From Proteles cristata cristata (Eukaryota > Chordata > Mammalia > Carnivora > Hyaenidae), in assembly GCA_017311185.1 (NCBI GenBank), contig JAESUZ010004905.1:124001-188000 (forward strand): 64,000 nucleotides of DNA, written 5' to 3'. Within the stretch, counting starts at the first letter, position 1, and each line of letters opens with the position of its first letter. Made by a program: the position numbers and the translations under genes. Shown here piece after piece: positions 1 to 10,869 of the stretch. A model generated the notes under the pieces. It was not told the origin of the DNA and searched no databases. It saw only the letters and a program-made list of their open reading frames with translations.

Positions 1-124
1 ATCATTCCTGCTCTTCAATTCATCTTTCATCCCCATCAGTGATCCTCTAGATCAGTTCTCCACAAACAGTTGGCTCAGTCTTTCCAACTTTCTGCAGCTA
101 TATAGAAGGAAATATTTCAATATA

Positions 125-245
125 TTAATTTTAGTTACCTATAAATGTGGAATTGTGAATAGTTTTTTTAGTACTAGTCTGTATTTTTTCCAGATTTTCT
201 ATAATGAACATGCATTACACTAATTATAATTAGCAAGGAAAAAAA
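125..245 (+). mobile_element. Possible ancient LINE-1 3' tail
   Basis: AT-rich sequence containing TTTCTATAATGAACATGCAT followed by an A-rich stretch. This resembles the 3' end of old mammalian L1M elements, where a tract of this kind precedes the poly(A). It is short and diverged, and no target duplication is visible. It could also be ordinary AT-rich DNA. Confidence 0.4.
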
Positions 246-420
246 TAGCTGGGCTACATTTTCTCTTCCTCATCCCAATCTCCCATCACCAGCACCCTTT
301 TTAGTTATATGTCCGCCTCACCCCTTCCTTGTAAATGATCTTTGGAAAGATAAAGTACTGTTAGAATAACACAGCTAAGCTAAGCAATGAGGAGCAGTCA
401 TTATCAGCAATATCAAGGGT

Positions 421-648
421 TTTTTTTTAATTTTTTTTAATGCTTATTTATTTTTGAGAGAGAGAGAGAGAGAAAGAGAGAGCGCATGAGTGTAGGAGAG
501 GCAGGGAGAGGAGACACAGAATCCGAAGCAGGCTCCAGGCTCTGAGCTATCGGCACAGAGCCCAATGGAGGGCTTGAACTCATGAACTGTGAAATCAGGA
601 CCTGAGCCAAAGTCGGACGTTCAACCTACTGAGCCACCTAGGCGCCCC
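421..648 (-). mobile_element. Can-SINE (SINEC_Fc type)
   Basis: Complete element read on the minus strand. The T-rich stretch at the left end is the poly(A) tail in reverse, then the GAGAGA tract (pyrimidine tract in reverse), ending in CTAGGCGCCCC, the reverse of the tRNA-like head. No clear target-site duplication, so an older copy. Confidence 0.93.
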
Positions 649-1934
649 AAGTCTTATTGCCTTATATATTATCTTCTCTCAGGAACTGGAAGAACCTGAA
701 AAGTCGTGTACCATTCTTCCAGGATGAAACTGGGACCCTGGAGGAAAGTCTGCCAGTTTTGTGGAGCAGAAGAGGAAGAAAGGAGACCCATCCAAGGTAG
801 ACTTTCTAGATGGACCAAGGATGAGTCTGTGGAAAAAATTTAAAAAAAAAAACTGTTTGGCCCTCTCCCGTCGACTTGACGTATAATAGTGAATATGGAA
901 TGGTATAAACTCCACACATTTATCTACCTGATATTACAGATATAAATAAGAAATAGCAAGCAAACAAAACAAAAAGTCTGAGGTATCATATAAGAGGTTC
1001 TAAAAAATAAGTATTAGGGAAGACATCTGATTCTCTTTTCTCCTGTGATCATGTCACCCCTTTGGCCCAGCCCATACGTAAATATTTTAGAAACAAAGAA
1101 AAAATGCTGGTGACACTACATATCTCTAATATTACATACACACACAAAAATGGGACACTTTTGAAATCACTGCTAATCCACTATTAAGTCATATCCAGTC
1201 CTAGCCTTTGCCAATGGGCTGCAGTCAGCATCATCACCTTATGGTGGAGAAACAGCTGCTTACCATCTTCCCTAGGAACCCTTCATTGTTAAGAGCCCTA
1301 CGTGACATTCCTTAAGCACCAAGTATTCCACATTTATTTGGCCTTTCCTCATATACTCCATTTTCCCATTTCAATCAAATTTATGGCCTCTCTTTGAATC
1401 TAATCCAAGGTTTCTTGCTCTCCTAAACCATGAAACTAAATCAAATATGTTAACTTCTGAGTGACTTCTAAACATGACACACTCCCTGTTATAAATGAAA
1501 TAAACACAAAATTGTAAAGGGATTTCTTTGGTGTGCTGTAATATATGGCCATGCTGATGCATGCTTTAAGACTTGGCTTTTTTACAGCATTGGACGAGTC
1601 AAAAGAACATTTTGGCCGTTTAAATCATTGATACTTGGTAAAATGGCGCCATCTAGTGCCCTAGACCAGTAACAACACCTGGAAGGGAAGGGTAGGAAGA
1701 AAACTGTAAATCAATTACAGTGCAAAATGACAACTCCAAGAAACTAGCAGGGCCAAGGCAATTTAATAACAATAGGTCGATTGACTCTAGGGACCATAAT
1801 TCTTAGTCTATTGACTGGGCCACTGGAGCAGCTTAACAAATAATGTAGGCTTTTTAGAGGAAAACACACTGTTCTGAAAGTGCTAGGTCCCCCTGGAGGT
1901 TTATGAGGAGGCGAGAGAAGAGATAGGAGCAAAC
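649..1934. other. Unique-looking non-coding stretch
   Basis: About 1.3 kb with no recognisable gene or repeat. The small open frames here lack any motif I recognise, and AT content is high. Only a short A-run near 840 and a CA-rich run near 1135 stand out. Confidence 0.6.
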
Positions 1935-2130
1935 ACCTATTTCATGCCTAGCATTTTCATGCTCCCTTCCTTCCTCCCCTATTTAACCAGGACATCCACA
2001 TTGTGAGGCAAGTATTATCCCCATTTTACAGATGAGAAACTGAGGCCCAAAGAGGCTAAAATCTGATCCTTGTGATACACACATATGATACAATAGGACT
2101 CTAAAACCTACATGCTTTCCCTTGTACTGA
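1935..2130 (-). mobile_element. MIR SINE fragment
   Basis: Contains ATTATCCCCATTTTACAGAT followed by GAGAAACTGAGGCCCAAAGAGG, the reverse-strand form of the conserved MIR core (TCAGTTTCCTCATCTGTAAAATGGGGATAAT). MIRs are tRNA-derived SINEs shared by all mammals. The flanks are too diverged to fix the ends. Confidence 0.85.
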
Positions 2131-2135
2131 GCCCA

Positions 2136-3180
2136 GAGCAGATGTATTAGAAAACTTAACCCCCTCTTATCTCCTACTCCACAGGGAAGACCAGGGGGAC
2201 ACGCCTCTGGTCTGGTGTAACCACCGGGAGTTCAGGCTGTGATGTATGTGTAGCTCTGCCCAAAGACAAATTTTGGAAAGATGACAAAAGGCAAATGTGG
2301 AAGTCATGGACATAACTGGACAAACAGTGCTAGAAGAAGAACCAGGTCACTAAAGAATTTCCTATAGCCCAGTTTGAACATTTTTTTTTCTTTTTGGTCT
2401 CGTCATCATGTGTGTCTGCCCTTAAATCTGAAGCTCCTTGTTGCCAGGGGCTATCCTCTTGATAATGTCACAGTAGTGCTAAATAAATATTGATCAAGCT
2501 CAGTGAAAGTTCTTGTTCATCTCTCTTGTCATGACAACACTCCCGGCACTGACACAGACAATCCAAAGTGGGAAGCCTGCTTTCCTGGGACAAAACAGAG
2601 AAATTCGACTTTAAGAACAAGCAAAGGCTACCAGAGATTAAGTCCTTTTCAGGCACAGGCTGACTATGGTTCTGACTAATGGAGTCACTCCTCAGGTTAA
2701 CGAACCACCATGCATACCAAAGGCAGACAATATAGAGAATGGGGTCAAAAGTACTTATTTTTCTGGAAGTTGGGCCTTATGTGAAGTAGAGGACTTTTAC
2801 GACATTATATTTTCATTCATGTAATTATTTTTAATTCAGCCATTAAATCTGTCAGGTAAATGAATCAATAGAAACAATTAGATTCTTTAAAAAGTGAATA
2901 AAACAGCAATGATAGTGTCATCCCATAAAAAGCAATGATGAGGATAAAAAGATAAGAAAAACAGAATTAAAAATAACGGAAACATGCAGTGAGTTCTTTA
3001 AAACCTATAGCTACTTTTTGTTGTTGACCTGTTTTGTTTCCTTAAAAAAAAAAAAAAAAAAATCACTTCGAGCATGACTGCATTCAGGAAAATTTTCTTG
3101 GGAATTCTATTCTAACTAGGAATATAAACCAGAGGACAAAAATAAAAACATTACAGAGAAATTTATATTTCTTCTAACAC
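2136..3180. other. Non-coding stretch with weak L2-like tail
   Basis: No gene seen. Around 2410-2500 a sequence with AAGCTCCTTGTTGCCAGGGGC and later CTAAATAAATATTGA weakly resembles the 3' tail of an L2 LINE on the plus strand. A run of about 19 A's lies at 3044-3062. The rest is undistinguished. Confidence 0.45.
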
Positions 3181-3183
3181 ACA

Positions 3184-3205
3184 ACACACACACACACACA
3201 CACAC
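3184..3205. repeat. (CA)n microsatellite
   Basis: Eleven uninterrupted CA units, preceded by imperfect ACAACA. A length of this kind is often polymorphic between individuals. Confidence 0.95.
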
Positions 3206-3206
3206 T

Positions 3207-4050
3207 CATACATTCAATTTTGATGATATATAAGATATTCTCAAAGAAAAGAAAACCTTAGCCTGTTAATAATTCCAGCCTAAGCTAAAGAAATAAACTG
3301 GTAGTCTGTAAGGGAGTTAATTAATGGAGTATCTGAAGGCTTCCTAATGAGTCCACAACATCTTCAAATAGAATCTAGGCCACTTAGCCTCTAGGTTTGT
3401 CCTAGAATCTCCACACAGCAAAGCTCATTATACCTAGGTGGGCCGTACCCTGTGTGCTTGCTGTGGAGTTGTGGAATGAACAGACTCTAAAATCTAGACT
3501 CATGCTTTTCCATTATGAAAATGGACTTGGTAGTTCCCGTCAAAAAAACCAGAAGGTCTGCGAGATAAGGGAAGTCATGTGTGTTTTTCTATCCATTCTC
3601 CCTTGAGGGCTCTCTGTAAAAACAAATTTCAGAGCCCTGACTATGTTGAGGGGCTCTCGCCCTATTGCCCAGGAACACAGTGTTACCAGCTGGCCCTAAT
3701 AAGGGTACGAAAGACAGACAGAGAAGGACCACGGGAACACCACATGCAGTATGTGAAGAGGTTTCTTTGGGTAAAAGCAAATCATTCCAAAGAATTGTGT
3801 TCATGGGGAGAGATAACACTGAGAAGGTAGGCAAGACACAGATTATGAAAAGTCGTATTGAATGCTAAGGCGATATGCACTTTGGATTATACTTCAGATT
3901 ATGTTCCTCAGACATAAGTGATGTGAAAGGACAAACTCCTTCCAGACCCTGCATTGGCTTAAATTCTCTTTAAGTATTGTTGCAGAGCCTGTTAATAATT
4001 CCCTTAAATTCATTCTCCCCATCTTCCTTCTTGTTAATAGAATTCCTTAA
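3207..4050. other. Non-coding stretch
   Basis: No repeat or gene recognised. Overlapping open frames of 67-83 codons occur on both strands at 3579-3868, but they overlap each other in several frames and show no domain, which is typical of a locally stop-poor random sequence. Confidence 0.55.
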
Positions 4051-4051
4051 A

Positions 4052-4240
4052 TTTTACCTACAGCCTACATTTCCCAGCCTCCCTTGCAACTGAGTATGGT
4101 CATATGACCACATCCTGACCTGTAAGACGTGGACAAAATGTACACAACTTCTGAATCGTGTTCTCATAAGGAAGCTGCTTCGTTTCATTCTATACTCCTT
4201 CCCATAGGCTGGAAATCCAAAGTGACAAACCAACTTCAAG
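4052..4240 (-). repeat. Ancient mammal-wide repeat, family not assigned
   Basis: The sequence CATTTCCCAGCCTCCCTTGC followed by GTATGGTCATATGACCACAT and ACACAACTTCTGAATCGTGT matches a dispersed repeat that I recognise by pattern but cannot name with certainty. A related copy appears in the opposite orientation near 42.4-42.8 kb. Strand is assigned relative to that copy. Confidence 0.5.
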
Positions 4241-4279
4241 TAATGCGAATGAAGGCAATCCTCTTGGACCTAACTGCTC

Positions 4280-4645
4280 ACAATGGGTTCTGTGAACCAA
4301 CAACATGGGCATCACCTGGGAGTTTGTGGCAATGTGGAATCTCAGGCCCCACTGAAGCAGATTCTGCATTCATTTTTTTTTAATATTTTATTTATTTTTG
4401 AGAGAGAGAGAGACAGAGCATGAGTGGGGAAGGGGCAGAAGAGGGAGACAGAATCAGAAGCAGGCTCCAGGCTCTGAGCTGTCAGCACAGAGCCTCACAG
4501 GGTCTCAAACCCATGAACCACGAACTCATGAGCTGAGCTGAAGTTGGTCGCTTAACAGACTGAGCCACCCAGGTGCCCTGTGATTCTGTGTTTAACTAAG
4601 ATCCTCTGGTGACTCGTATTCACATTAAATTTGAGAAGCACTGAT
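4280..4645 (+). mobile_element. MER5-type hAT DNA transposon, split by a SINE
   Basis: The left part has GGGCATCACCTGGGAG then AGGCCCCACTGAAGCAGATT. The right part, from about 4582, has TAACTAAGATCCTCTGGTGA and ends in TTTGAGAAGCACTG. Together they form the MER5A pattern, a short non-autonomous Charlie/hAT element. A SINE at 4373-4579 interrupts it, so the DNA transposon is older. Confidence 0.8.
4373..4579 (-). mobile_element. Can-SINE inserted in MER5-type element
   Basis: Full minus-strand copy: T-run, GAGAGA tract, then CACCCAGGTGCCC head. It is bracketed by an imperfect duplication of the MER5 target, GATTCTGCATTCA (4360-4372) and GATTCTGTGTTTA (4582-4594), which shows insertion by target-primed retrotransposition. 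Confidence 0.93.
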
Positions 4646-5429
4646 CTAAGAGAAGGTAGAGAAGCAAGCTAGAAGGAGCCCGGGTCACTGGATAACACTA
4701 CACTATCAGACTGCCTAGCAGCTCACACACTTATGAGAAAGCAGACCTTCTACTTTTGTTTAGGCCATTTTTACGTTCATCCCTGTTTGATCCAATATAT
4801 GAACTAATAATATATACAAATATAAAGCATGGTATAAACACTCATCCTTTTAGCTTTTTAAGTATATAAGGTATTTGTGTTTTCCTGTAACTTTATTCCA
4901 TGCCACCACTACTGCATCACATACTACAGTGGTTTTATTGAGTAGTTGAGCTGATATTGTGTTGGTCCATAGCCATAAAACTAAAACAAGTTTCTAAATG
5001 GAATAAAAGTGAAACTATGAAACCAATAAAAATCCAAATGAACAATTGTTTTAATATAATGGAATGGATGATGTTTTTCTGCTGGTACAAACTCACTCTT
5101 CACAGCATAGTTATGGTAATGATACTTCCACACAGATGCTTTTGAGTTTGGCAGGTCTGTACCACCATGTGCTTTGTGACAGCTCAATTCTCTTACCACT
5201 TGCCTCTATTTTAAGTACTGTCTACAATCAGTGGCATCAAGTATCATGATATTATTTCACTTCCCACCTGGCTTAAATGCATCACTTACTCATTAAGGGA
5301 CCTCTCTTCTTTTCTCATACACCCAGGAAATTTTAAGAAGCCCTGCTTAACACTAGTAATTTTATAAATACAGTTGCAAACACAGTTTACAACTTAAGAT
5401 GCTCACCTAAATCTACACAAATAAAACTT
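4646..5429. other. AT-rich non-coding stretch
   Basis: No recognisable repeat or gene. The open frames near 4957-5249 lie on both strands over the same bases and carry no motif. Confidence 0.55.
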
Positions 5430-6050
5430 ATATTCACCACAAAAGACAAATGTCCTTTACAGCTCTATTTGTAACAGCCAAAAACAGGAAATGACCCATC
5501 CCTCAACATGCAGCACATCATACATGGAATACTTCTCAGTAACAAAAACAAACACATTGATACACACAACAACTTGAACGGATTGCAAAGACAGGATTGC
5601 AATCTCAAAAATGTACACACTATATGATTCCATTTATATAACATTTTTGAAATGACAAAGTTATAGTGATAAAGAACAGATCAGCAGCTGTCAGGAGTTA
5701 GGACCAGGAGAGGTTAGGACTATAAAGGGGCATCACAGACTTTGTGATGGTGGAATAGTTTGTATCCTGGATGTGTCATTGTTTCCCCAAATCTACACAT
5801 GTGGCGATATTTCATAGAATTATATGCCCAGAGCCTCTCCCCAAACTAGCTTACATAAAAACTGGTGAAAGTCTGAATGAAGTCTGTAACTGAGCTCATT
5901 AATATCAATGTCAATTTCCTGGGTTGGTAATATAACATGTTACTCATTACGGGGAGCTGAATAAAGGGTATATGGGAACTTACTCTACTATTTTTACCTC
6001 TTCTCAGAAGTCCAACAGTATTTCCAAATCAATTTTTAAAAAATCATAAC
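5430..6050 (+). mobile_element. Ancient LINE-1 (L1M-type) 3' end
   Basis: Diverged but collinear with the end of old L1s. It has TTTGTAACAGCCAAAAACAGG, then TGGAATACTTCTCAGTAAC (relic of the ORF2 C-terminal coding region), TGATTCCATTTATATAAC, and further on GGGTATATGGGAACTTACTCTACTATTTTTA, a 3'-UTR signature. No open frame survives. Confidence 0.8.
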
Positions 6051-6722
6051 CTGATAACAAAGAGGCCCAAACAGGACATCTCTGAGATTTTTGCATTTTC
6101 ACATGACAGGTATTAAAGGAGTACCAGGAGAAAGAAAGCTTTAGAAAAGGGAAGAGAAGTTCTCCTTCAAAGACAGCAAGGGAATCAGACTTCAGAAGGA
6201 CTTGCTCACCCAATAAAAAACATAGCAAAGACATACAGGAAAAATATACAGTATTGCCAAGATGACAAAGTTTACATCCGTACCTGCATGGTAACAGAGC
6301 AGCAACTCGATCACATGTCTGTTACATTCACAAAGCTCCTGATCTATCTCCAGCCGGTAACAAAGCAAAAATCAGGGATAAAATTGGCTTTGTTCAGGAG
6401 CCCAGGTTTGAGGGGAAATAGTCAGCGTTGCATTATGTAAGGGACCAGACCAGTTGCAGTGGCTCTGTCACCTCATTTATCTCGGGGTGCAAAGTTTGTT
6501 GTCCGTGTGTTTGGTTTCGCCGCGGTCCGTGAAAAGTTCGGAAGGAGAGGGAGTCTTGCTTTTATGTGGGCTGTGTGATCTGCCCAAAGCACCTGTATTT
6601 TAACCCCTGGCATCTCAGTGTGACTAGGGCGAGACTGTTTTTCCCTGCCGCCCACTGGGTCCCCTCTGGGCTGACCCCGCCGGTCTCCCCTAGAACAGCA
6701 GGGCTTAAGAAATGACAAAGAG
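6051..6722. other. Non-coding stretch with a small GC-rich patch
   Basis: No repeat or gene seen. The part from about 6470 to 6700 is richer in G, C and CpG (for example GGTTTCGCCGCGGTCCGTG) than its surroundings. It is short and has no obvious promoter motif. Confidence 0.5.
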
Positions 6723-6947
6723 GGGCGCCTGGGTGGCTTAGTCGGTTAAGCGTCCGACTTTCGCTTAGGTCATGATCTCGCGGTTCGTGGGTTCGGGGCC
6801 CCGCGTCGGGCTCTGTGCTGACTGCCAGCTCAGAGCCTGGAGCCTGTTTCAGTCTGTGACTCCCTCTCTCTCTGACCCTTCCCTCCTCACGCTGTCTCTC
6901 TCTCTCTCCTAGAAATAAATAAAAATATTTTAAAAATTTAAAAAAAA
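6723..6947 (+). mobile_element. Can-SINE, young subfamily copy
   Basis: Has the diagnostic bases GGCTTAGTCGGTTAAGCG, GACTTTCGCTTAGGTC, CTGACTGCCAGCTCAG and a tail starting CTCCTAGAAATAAAT, shared with copies at 34.57, 46.84 and 48.92 kb. It runs straight into a second pyrimidine tract without a clear target duplication, so its right boundary may have been rearranged. Confidence 0.92.
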
Positions 6948-7066
6948 GATTCTCTCTCTCCCCCCTCCCCCCCTCTCTCTCCCACCCTCCCTCTCTCTCC
7001 CTCTCTCTCTCTCCCTCTTCCTCTGCCCCTGTCCTCAGCTTGTGCTGTATCTCTAAAATAAAATAA
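6948..7066 (+). mobile_element. 5'-truncated Can-SINE 3' half
   Basis: GATTCTCTCTCTCCC, a long CT-rich tract, CTCTGCCCCTGTCC and CTTGTGCT followed by TAAAATAAAATAATT. This is the 3' half of an older SINE without its tRNA-like head. It probably was the site into which the adjacent young SINE inserted or recombined. Confidence 0.65.
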
Positions 7067-7084
7067 TTTTCTTTCTTCCTTAAT

Positions 7085-7282
7085 TTTTTTAATGTTTATT
7101 TATTTTTGAGAGAGAGTAAAAGCAGGTGAGGGGTGGGGGGGGGCACAGAATATGAAGCAGGCTCAGGCTCTGAGCTGTCAGCACAGAGCCCAACACCGGG
7201 CTAGAACTCACTAAAACTCACTAACGGTGAGATCATGACCTGAGCCAAAGTCAGATGCTTAACTGAGCCACCCAGGCGCCCC
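7085..7282 (-). mobile_element. Can-SINE
   Basis: Minus-strand copy with TTTTTTTAATGTTTATTTAT tail and CACCCAGGCGCCCC head. The internal part contains a G-run (GGGGTGGGGGGGGGC) not typical of the family. TAAAATAATT-like sequence flanks both sides and may be the target duplication. Confidence 0.92.
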
Positions 7283-8159
7283 TAAAATAATTGTTTTAAT
7301 AAAATAAAAAAACAATAGCTCTGAAAAATAGGGTAGTCCTGATGTCAGAAAAAAATGACAAGATTTTTATTATGAAGGAGAATGATTCGTTTGAGATGAG
7401 TTCTCGAAGCCAGACCACCAGAAACAGAGGCAATGACATACGGAGATGCTATAGTAGGAATGGAAACTTCAGATGAAGGGCCGGAACGCATGGATTCTAT
7501 GTATGTTGCGTGTGTTTTCTTAGTACATGAACCTAACCAGTCAAACTCTCCTCCACACCCAGTCCGCAGTTTGTTAGGCCCCCAATTAATCCTGTTCTCT
7601 CACGAATCTTATCTCGGGCCTGGAGTGCCTGGTGACAATATTCCACCAGGGGACAGCAGAGAGCAGCAGGCCTCTCCAGAGTCAGAGGATCCCTGGGCCC
7701 AGCTCACCGCTCAGTTCTCAAGGACACTCAGGCTGGGCCCCAAATCTCACATGCAGAACCACACACAGAAATGTATCCGGAGAGGTTTGCTGAGAGGGAC
7801 TCCTTTTGTCTCTCAGGAAAACTCAGAAGGAGGGAGGAGGATATTGGCCTGAAGGTGAGGTTTCCTTTCTACCCACTTAAACTTTTGGGGTAAGGACCAC
7901 TGGAAGATTGGTTGTAAATACAGATTATTCCTCGGCCCACCCCTCCCCCAAATTGGCACAACTTTGAAAATCCTGAGTAGAGACTCATTAACTGTTGACA
8001 CTCGAGCCGTGGACAGTAGTGGACAGTAGTGGAATAAACTGAAGGGACCCAAGCACTCAATTACCCAAGTAATTGTTACCTTGGTGAACAGTATAAAGGC
8101 CAGAAAGGAGAGCTCTGACCTACTGCAGTCCAGGTTTGAATCCAACTGATGATCCCACT
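7283..8159. other. Non-coding stretch, includes a 139-codon open frame
   Basis: Free of recognised repeats. A plus-strand open frame at 7433-7852 (139 codons) shows no domain, signal peptide or repeat and is judged a chance frame. A 10-bp unit GTGGACAGTA is repeated 2.3 times at about 8009-8032. Confidence 0.55.
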
Positions 8160-8362
8160 AATTTTTTTAAATGTTTATTTTTGAGAGAGAGAGACAGAGT
8201 GCAAGCAGGGGAGGGGCAGAGAGAGAGAGGGAGACAGAATCTGAAGCAGGCTCCAGGCTCTGACCTGTCAGCCCAGAGCCCAATGCAGGGCCCGAACTCA
8301 CAAACCCATGAGATCGTGACCTGAAGTCGGACACTTGACCAACTGAGCCACCCAGGTGTCCC
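8160..8362 (-). mobile_element. Can-SINE
   Basis: Minus-strand full copy. CTGATGATC occurs just left of the T-run (8148-8154 region) and again directly right of the head (from 8362), consistent with a short target duplication. Confidence 0.92.
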
Positions 8363-8901
8363 TGATGATCTTGCTTTTACAAGAAAACTTCCTATGATGG
8401 GGAATAAGGTCTCCCTTCAAACTCCACCACTGGGGTTCAAACTTCAGTTTGCAAGACCACAGTGTGACCTTGTAACAGGTACCTGGAAACTCTGCTTGTC
8501 TTGGGGCTGGAAAATGGCCATGGAATACCCTACATACAACGGCAGATTTCCTCCTTGTAGATGCCCATCACACAAACCTCCCCTCACGAGCCAGGTGCGG
8601 GACCCAGCGTGCATAAATGCAGAGGCCCTCCAGCAGAGGCCTAATCAGTGGCTCTCCCAGTAAAAAAGCATTTATCATCCCTTCCCCTGTCAAAATTCCC
8701 TTACTCCACCCCAAAATAGCCCCATTCAATTAAAAGTCAGCCCTCTGGCCCAACATCTAACACTGTGGTCTCTGGCAATCCACAGGCTCTCACAGCTAAA
8801 TTAACCCCACAAGAACAATTAGCCCAGTTCAGGAGACTTCAGCTGTTTTTTATTTATGGAGGGTAATTCAGTCCTTGTATTAAAAAAAAAAAAAAAATCC
8901 A
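8363..8901. other. Non-coding stretch
   Basis: No gene or repeat recognised. An 89-codon frame at 8394-8663 has no recognisable motif. A run of A's at 8882-8897 ends just before the next SINE. Confidence 0.5.
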
Positions 8902-9110
8902 GGGGCACGTGGGTGGTTCAGTCAGTTAAGCATCCAACTTCAGTTCAGCTCATGATCTCATGGGTCTGTGGGTTCGAGCCCTGCATTGGGCTCTGTGCTG
9001 ACAGCTAGCTCAGAGCCTGGAGTCTGTTTCAGATTCTGTGTCTCTCTCTTTATCTGCCCGTCCCCTGCTTGCACACAAACTCTTTCTCTCTCAAAAATAA
9101 ACATTTTTTT
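8902..9110 (+). mobile_element. Can-SINE
   Basis: Plus-strand copy starting GGGGCACGTGGGTGGTTCAG and ending AAAAATAAACATTTTTTT. AATCCA occurs immediately before the head (8896-8901) and right after the tail (9111-9116). Confidence 0.92.
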
Positions 9111-9111
9111 A

Positions 9112-10080
9112 ATCCATGGACTAAAATGCAGAAGCTCTAACATTCTCAATTTTCTGATATTAATCAAGACTATCAATCCCGATCTTGACTAGAAGGAAAT
9201 TAAGTATGAAAGTCAAACTAAAGGTGCTTTCTGTCTTAATATCTCCACAGAATTAATTTTAATCAATTCCCAGAAGTCCTTGAATCTTTCTAGTCTAATG
9301 TCTCAGACTAGGCTCCTCTTCCAATCTGACCAAAAGTCCAGAAGGATTCTCTGGCAGTCAGTTTTTCTCAACAATTTTCCCTCATCATTGACACCAAGGA
9401 GAAACTGTCCAAGATTATTCCAAATCAGGTCTTTAAAACAAAGGTGCCCATCGTCCCCTAGGCTCTCAACAACAGACACAGCCCAAGTGCCCCAACATTT
9501 CAAGTGTGAGAGCCTCCAAGGGCACCATTATGGGGACTCCTGATTCCTTCCATCTCAAGTCTCCACAGAGCTGCCGACACACAGAATGCACTTAGGCGGA
9601 ATGTCTCATGGCTGATGGGCATGTGAGGGCATGGTGGAGAAGCTTAAGATTCTTCAGAACAAACCATTTAAGGCCTCAAAGTCCCCTCAGTGAGAAACTT
9701 ATCTGGTATAATTCTTGCCAATTAAATTTTTCACTCATCCTGTCTCTGTGTCCAGTTAGTTCCCAAATGAATGATTTATATTGGCCCTTCTAGGGAGCAT
9801 AACCTGATGACCCTCTCTCTCACTTACTAACCAAGTTCCCCTCAGAGATTTTCTTGGCTCCAGCCCCATTCCTGAGGGCTGAGACCTGGCTGTACCAATA
9901 ACAGCGACCAAGACATCCTCAGCATCCAGCTGACTCCTTGATGAACATTCCCTTCCCTTCCTCAAATGAACTAGAGTTGGAAGCCCACAAATCTTGCTGA
10001 GAAAGAGCTGGCCTGCTATACCTCATCTCAGCTCAGATTAATTAGTTCTCCTTAATTGATGGCATTAACAAATCAGGAAG
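9112..10080. other. Non-coding stretch
   Basis: Almost 1 kb without a recognised element. Frames of 61-87 codons occur on both strands around 9280-9965 and overlap one another. None has a recognisable domain. Confidence 0.5.
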
Positions 10081-10241
10081 GGGTGCCTGGGTGGCTGAGT
10101 CGGCTAAGTGTCTGATTTTGGCTCAGGTCATGATCTCAGTTTGTGGGTTCGAGCCCTGCATTGGGCTCTGGGCTCAGAGCCTGGAGCCTGCTTTGGATTC
10201 TGTGTCTCCCTCTCTCTCTCTCTCTGCCCCTTGCCCATTCA

Positions 10242-10281
<40 letters not shown>

Positions 10282-10540
10282 AATATTTTTATTTATTTCT
10301 AGGAGAGAGAGAGAGACAGCATGAGCAGGGGAGGGTCATAGAGAGAGAGAGAGACGGACTCTGAAATAGGCTCCAGGCTCTGAGCTGGCAGTCAGCACAG
10401 AGCCTGACACAGGGCTCAAACCCACGAACCGTGAGATCATGACCCAAGCGAAAGTCGGACGCTTAACCGACTAAGCCACCCAGGCGCCCCTGCCTCTCTC
10501 TCTTAAAAATAAACATTAAAAAAATTTTTTCCAAAGAAAA
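10081..10540 (+). mobile_element. Outer Can-SINE interrupted by a second SINE
   Basis: The left part (10081 to about 10276) holds the GGGTGCCTGGGTGGCTGAG head and a (CT)n tract. The right part (10491 to about 10540) continues with TGCCTCTCTCTCTTAAAAATAAACATT. The break falls in the pyrimidine tract, where an opposite-strand SINE sits. The outer copy is therefore the older one. Confidence 0.88.
10277..10490 (-). mobile_element. Can-SINE nested inside another, young subfamily
   Basis: Minus-strand copy lying inside the tract of the outer SINE. It carries the young-subfamily bases in reverse (ATTTATTTCTAGGAGAGAG, CTGGCAGTCAGCACAGAG, GCGAAAGTCGGACGCTTAAC, GACTAAGCC). TCTCTCT-rich sequence on both sides hides any target duplication. 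Confidence 0.92.
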
Positions 10541-10633
10541 AAAAAAATCTGAAAGTGTAGAGCCATAAAACCTTTAGACCCACAAGGAATTGGTTGCATG
10601 TTTTCCTACCCTAAGAGTATTTTCGGAATCTAC

Positions 10634-10661
10634 TCTCTATGCTTTAGAGAAAGCATAGAGA
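10634..10661. repeat. Perfect short inverted repeat
   Basis: Twelve-base arms TCTCTATGCTTT and AAAGCATAGAGA around the four-base loop AGAG. No role can be inferred. It is not followed by a T-run. Confidence 0.85.
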
Positions 10662-10869
10662 AATCCTGGAATATGGCAGAATGAGGAAGTAAATGCAAGT
10701 GTCCTGATCACCAACCAGTCTCCCCCATCACCTGTTTATTACACAGCCAGTTTGGGGGAAATTATTTCTCCAGGCCCAGGATTTCTGGCAGAGTAACTGA
10801 GATCAAGAAAACACAATTTATTATGTTGCTTCCAGTTAACAAAAGTGGAATCACTGTGAAGCTACTTGC

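Noticed and set aside
6470..6720. Possible CpG island or promoter
   Set aside because: Only about 250 bases, modest CpG count, no TATA or initiator, and directly followed by a CpG-containing young SINE that exaggerates the signal.
7433..7852. 139-codon open frame in repeat-free DNA
   Set aside because: No recognisable domain, no upstream promoter and no splice context. A rough stop-frequency estimate gives a few frames of this length by chance in 64 kb on two strands.
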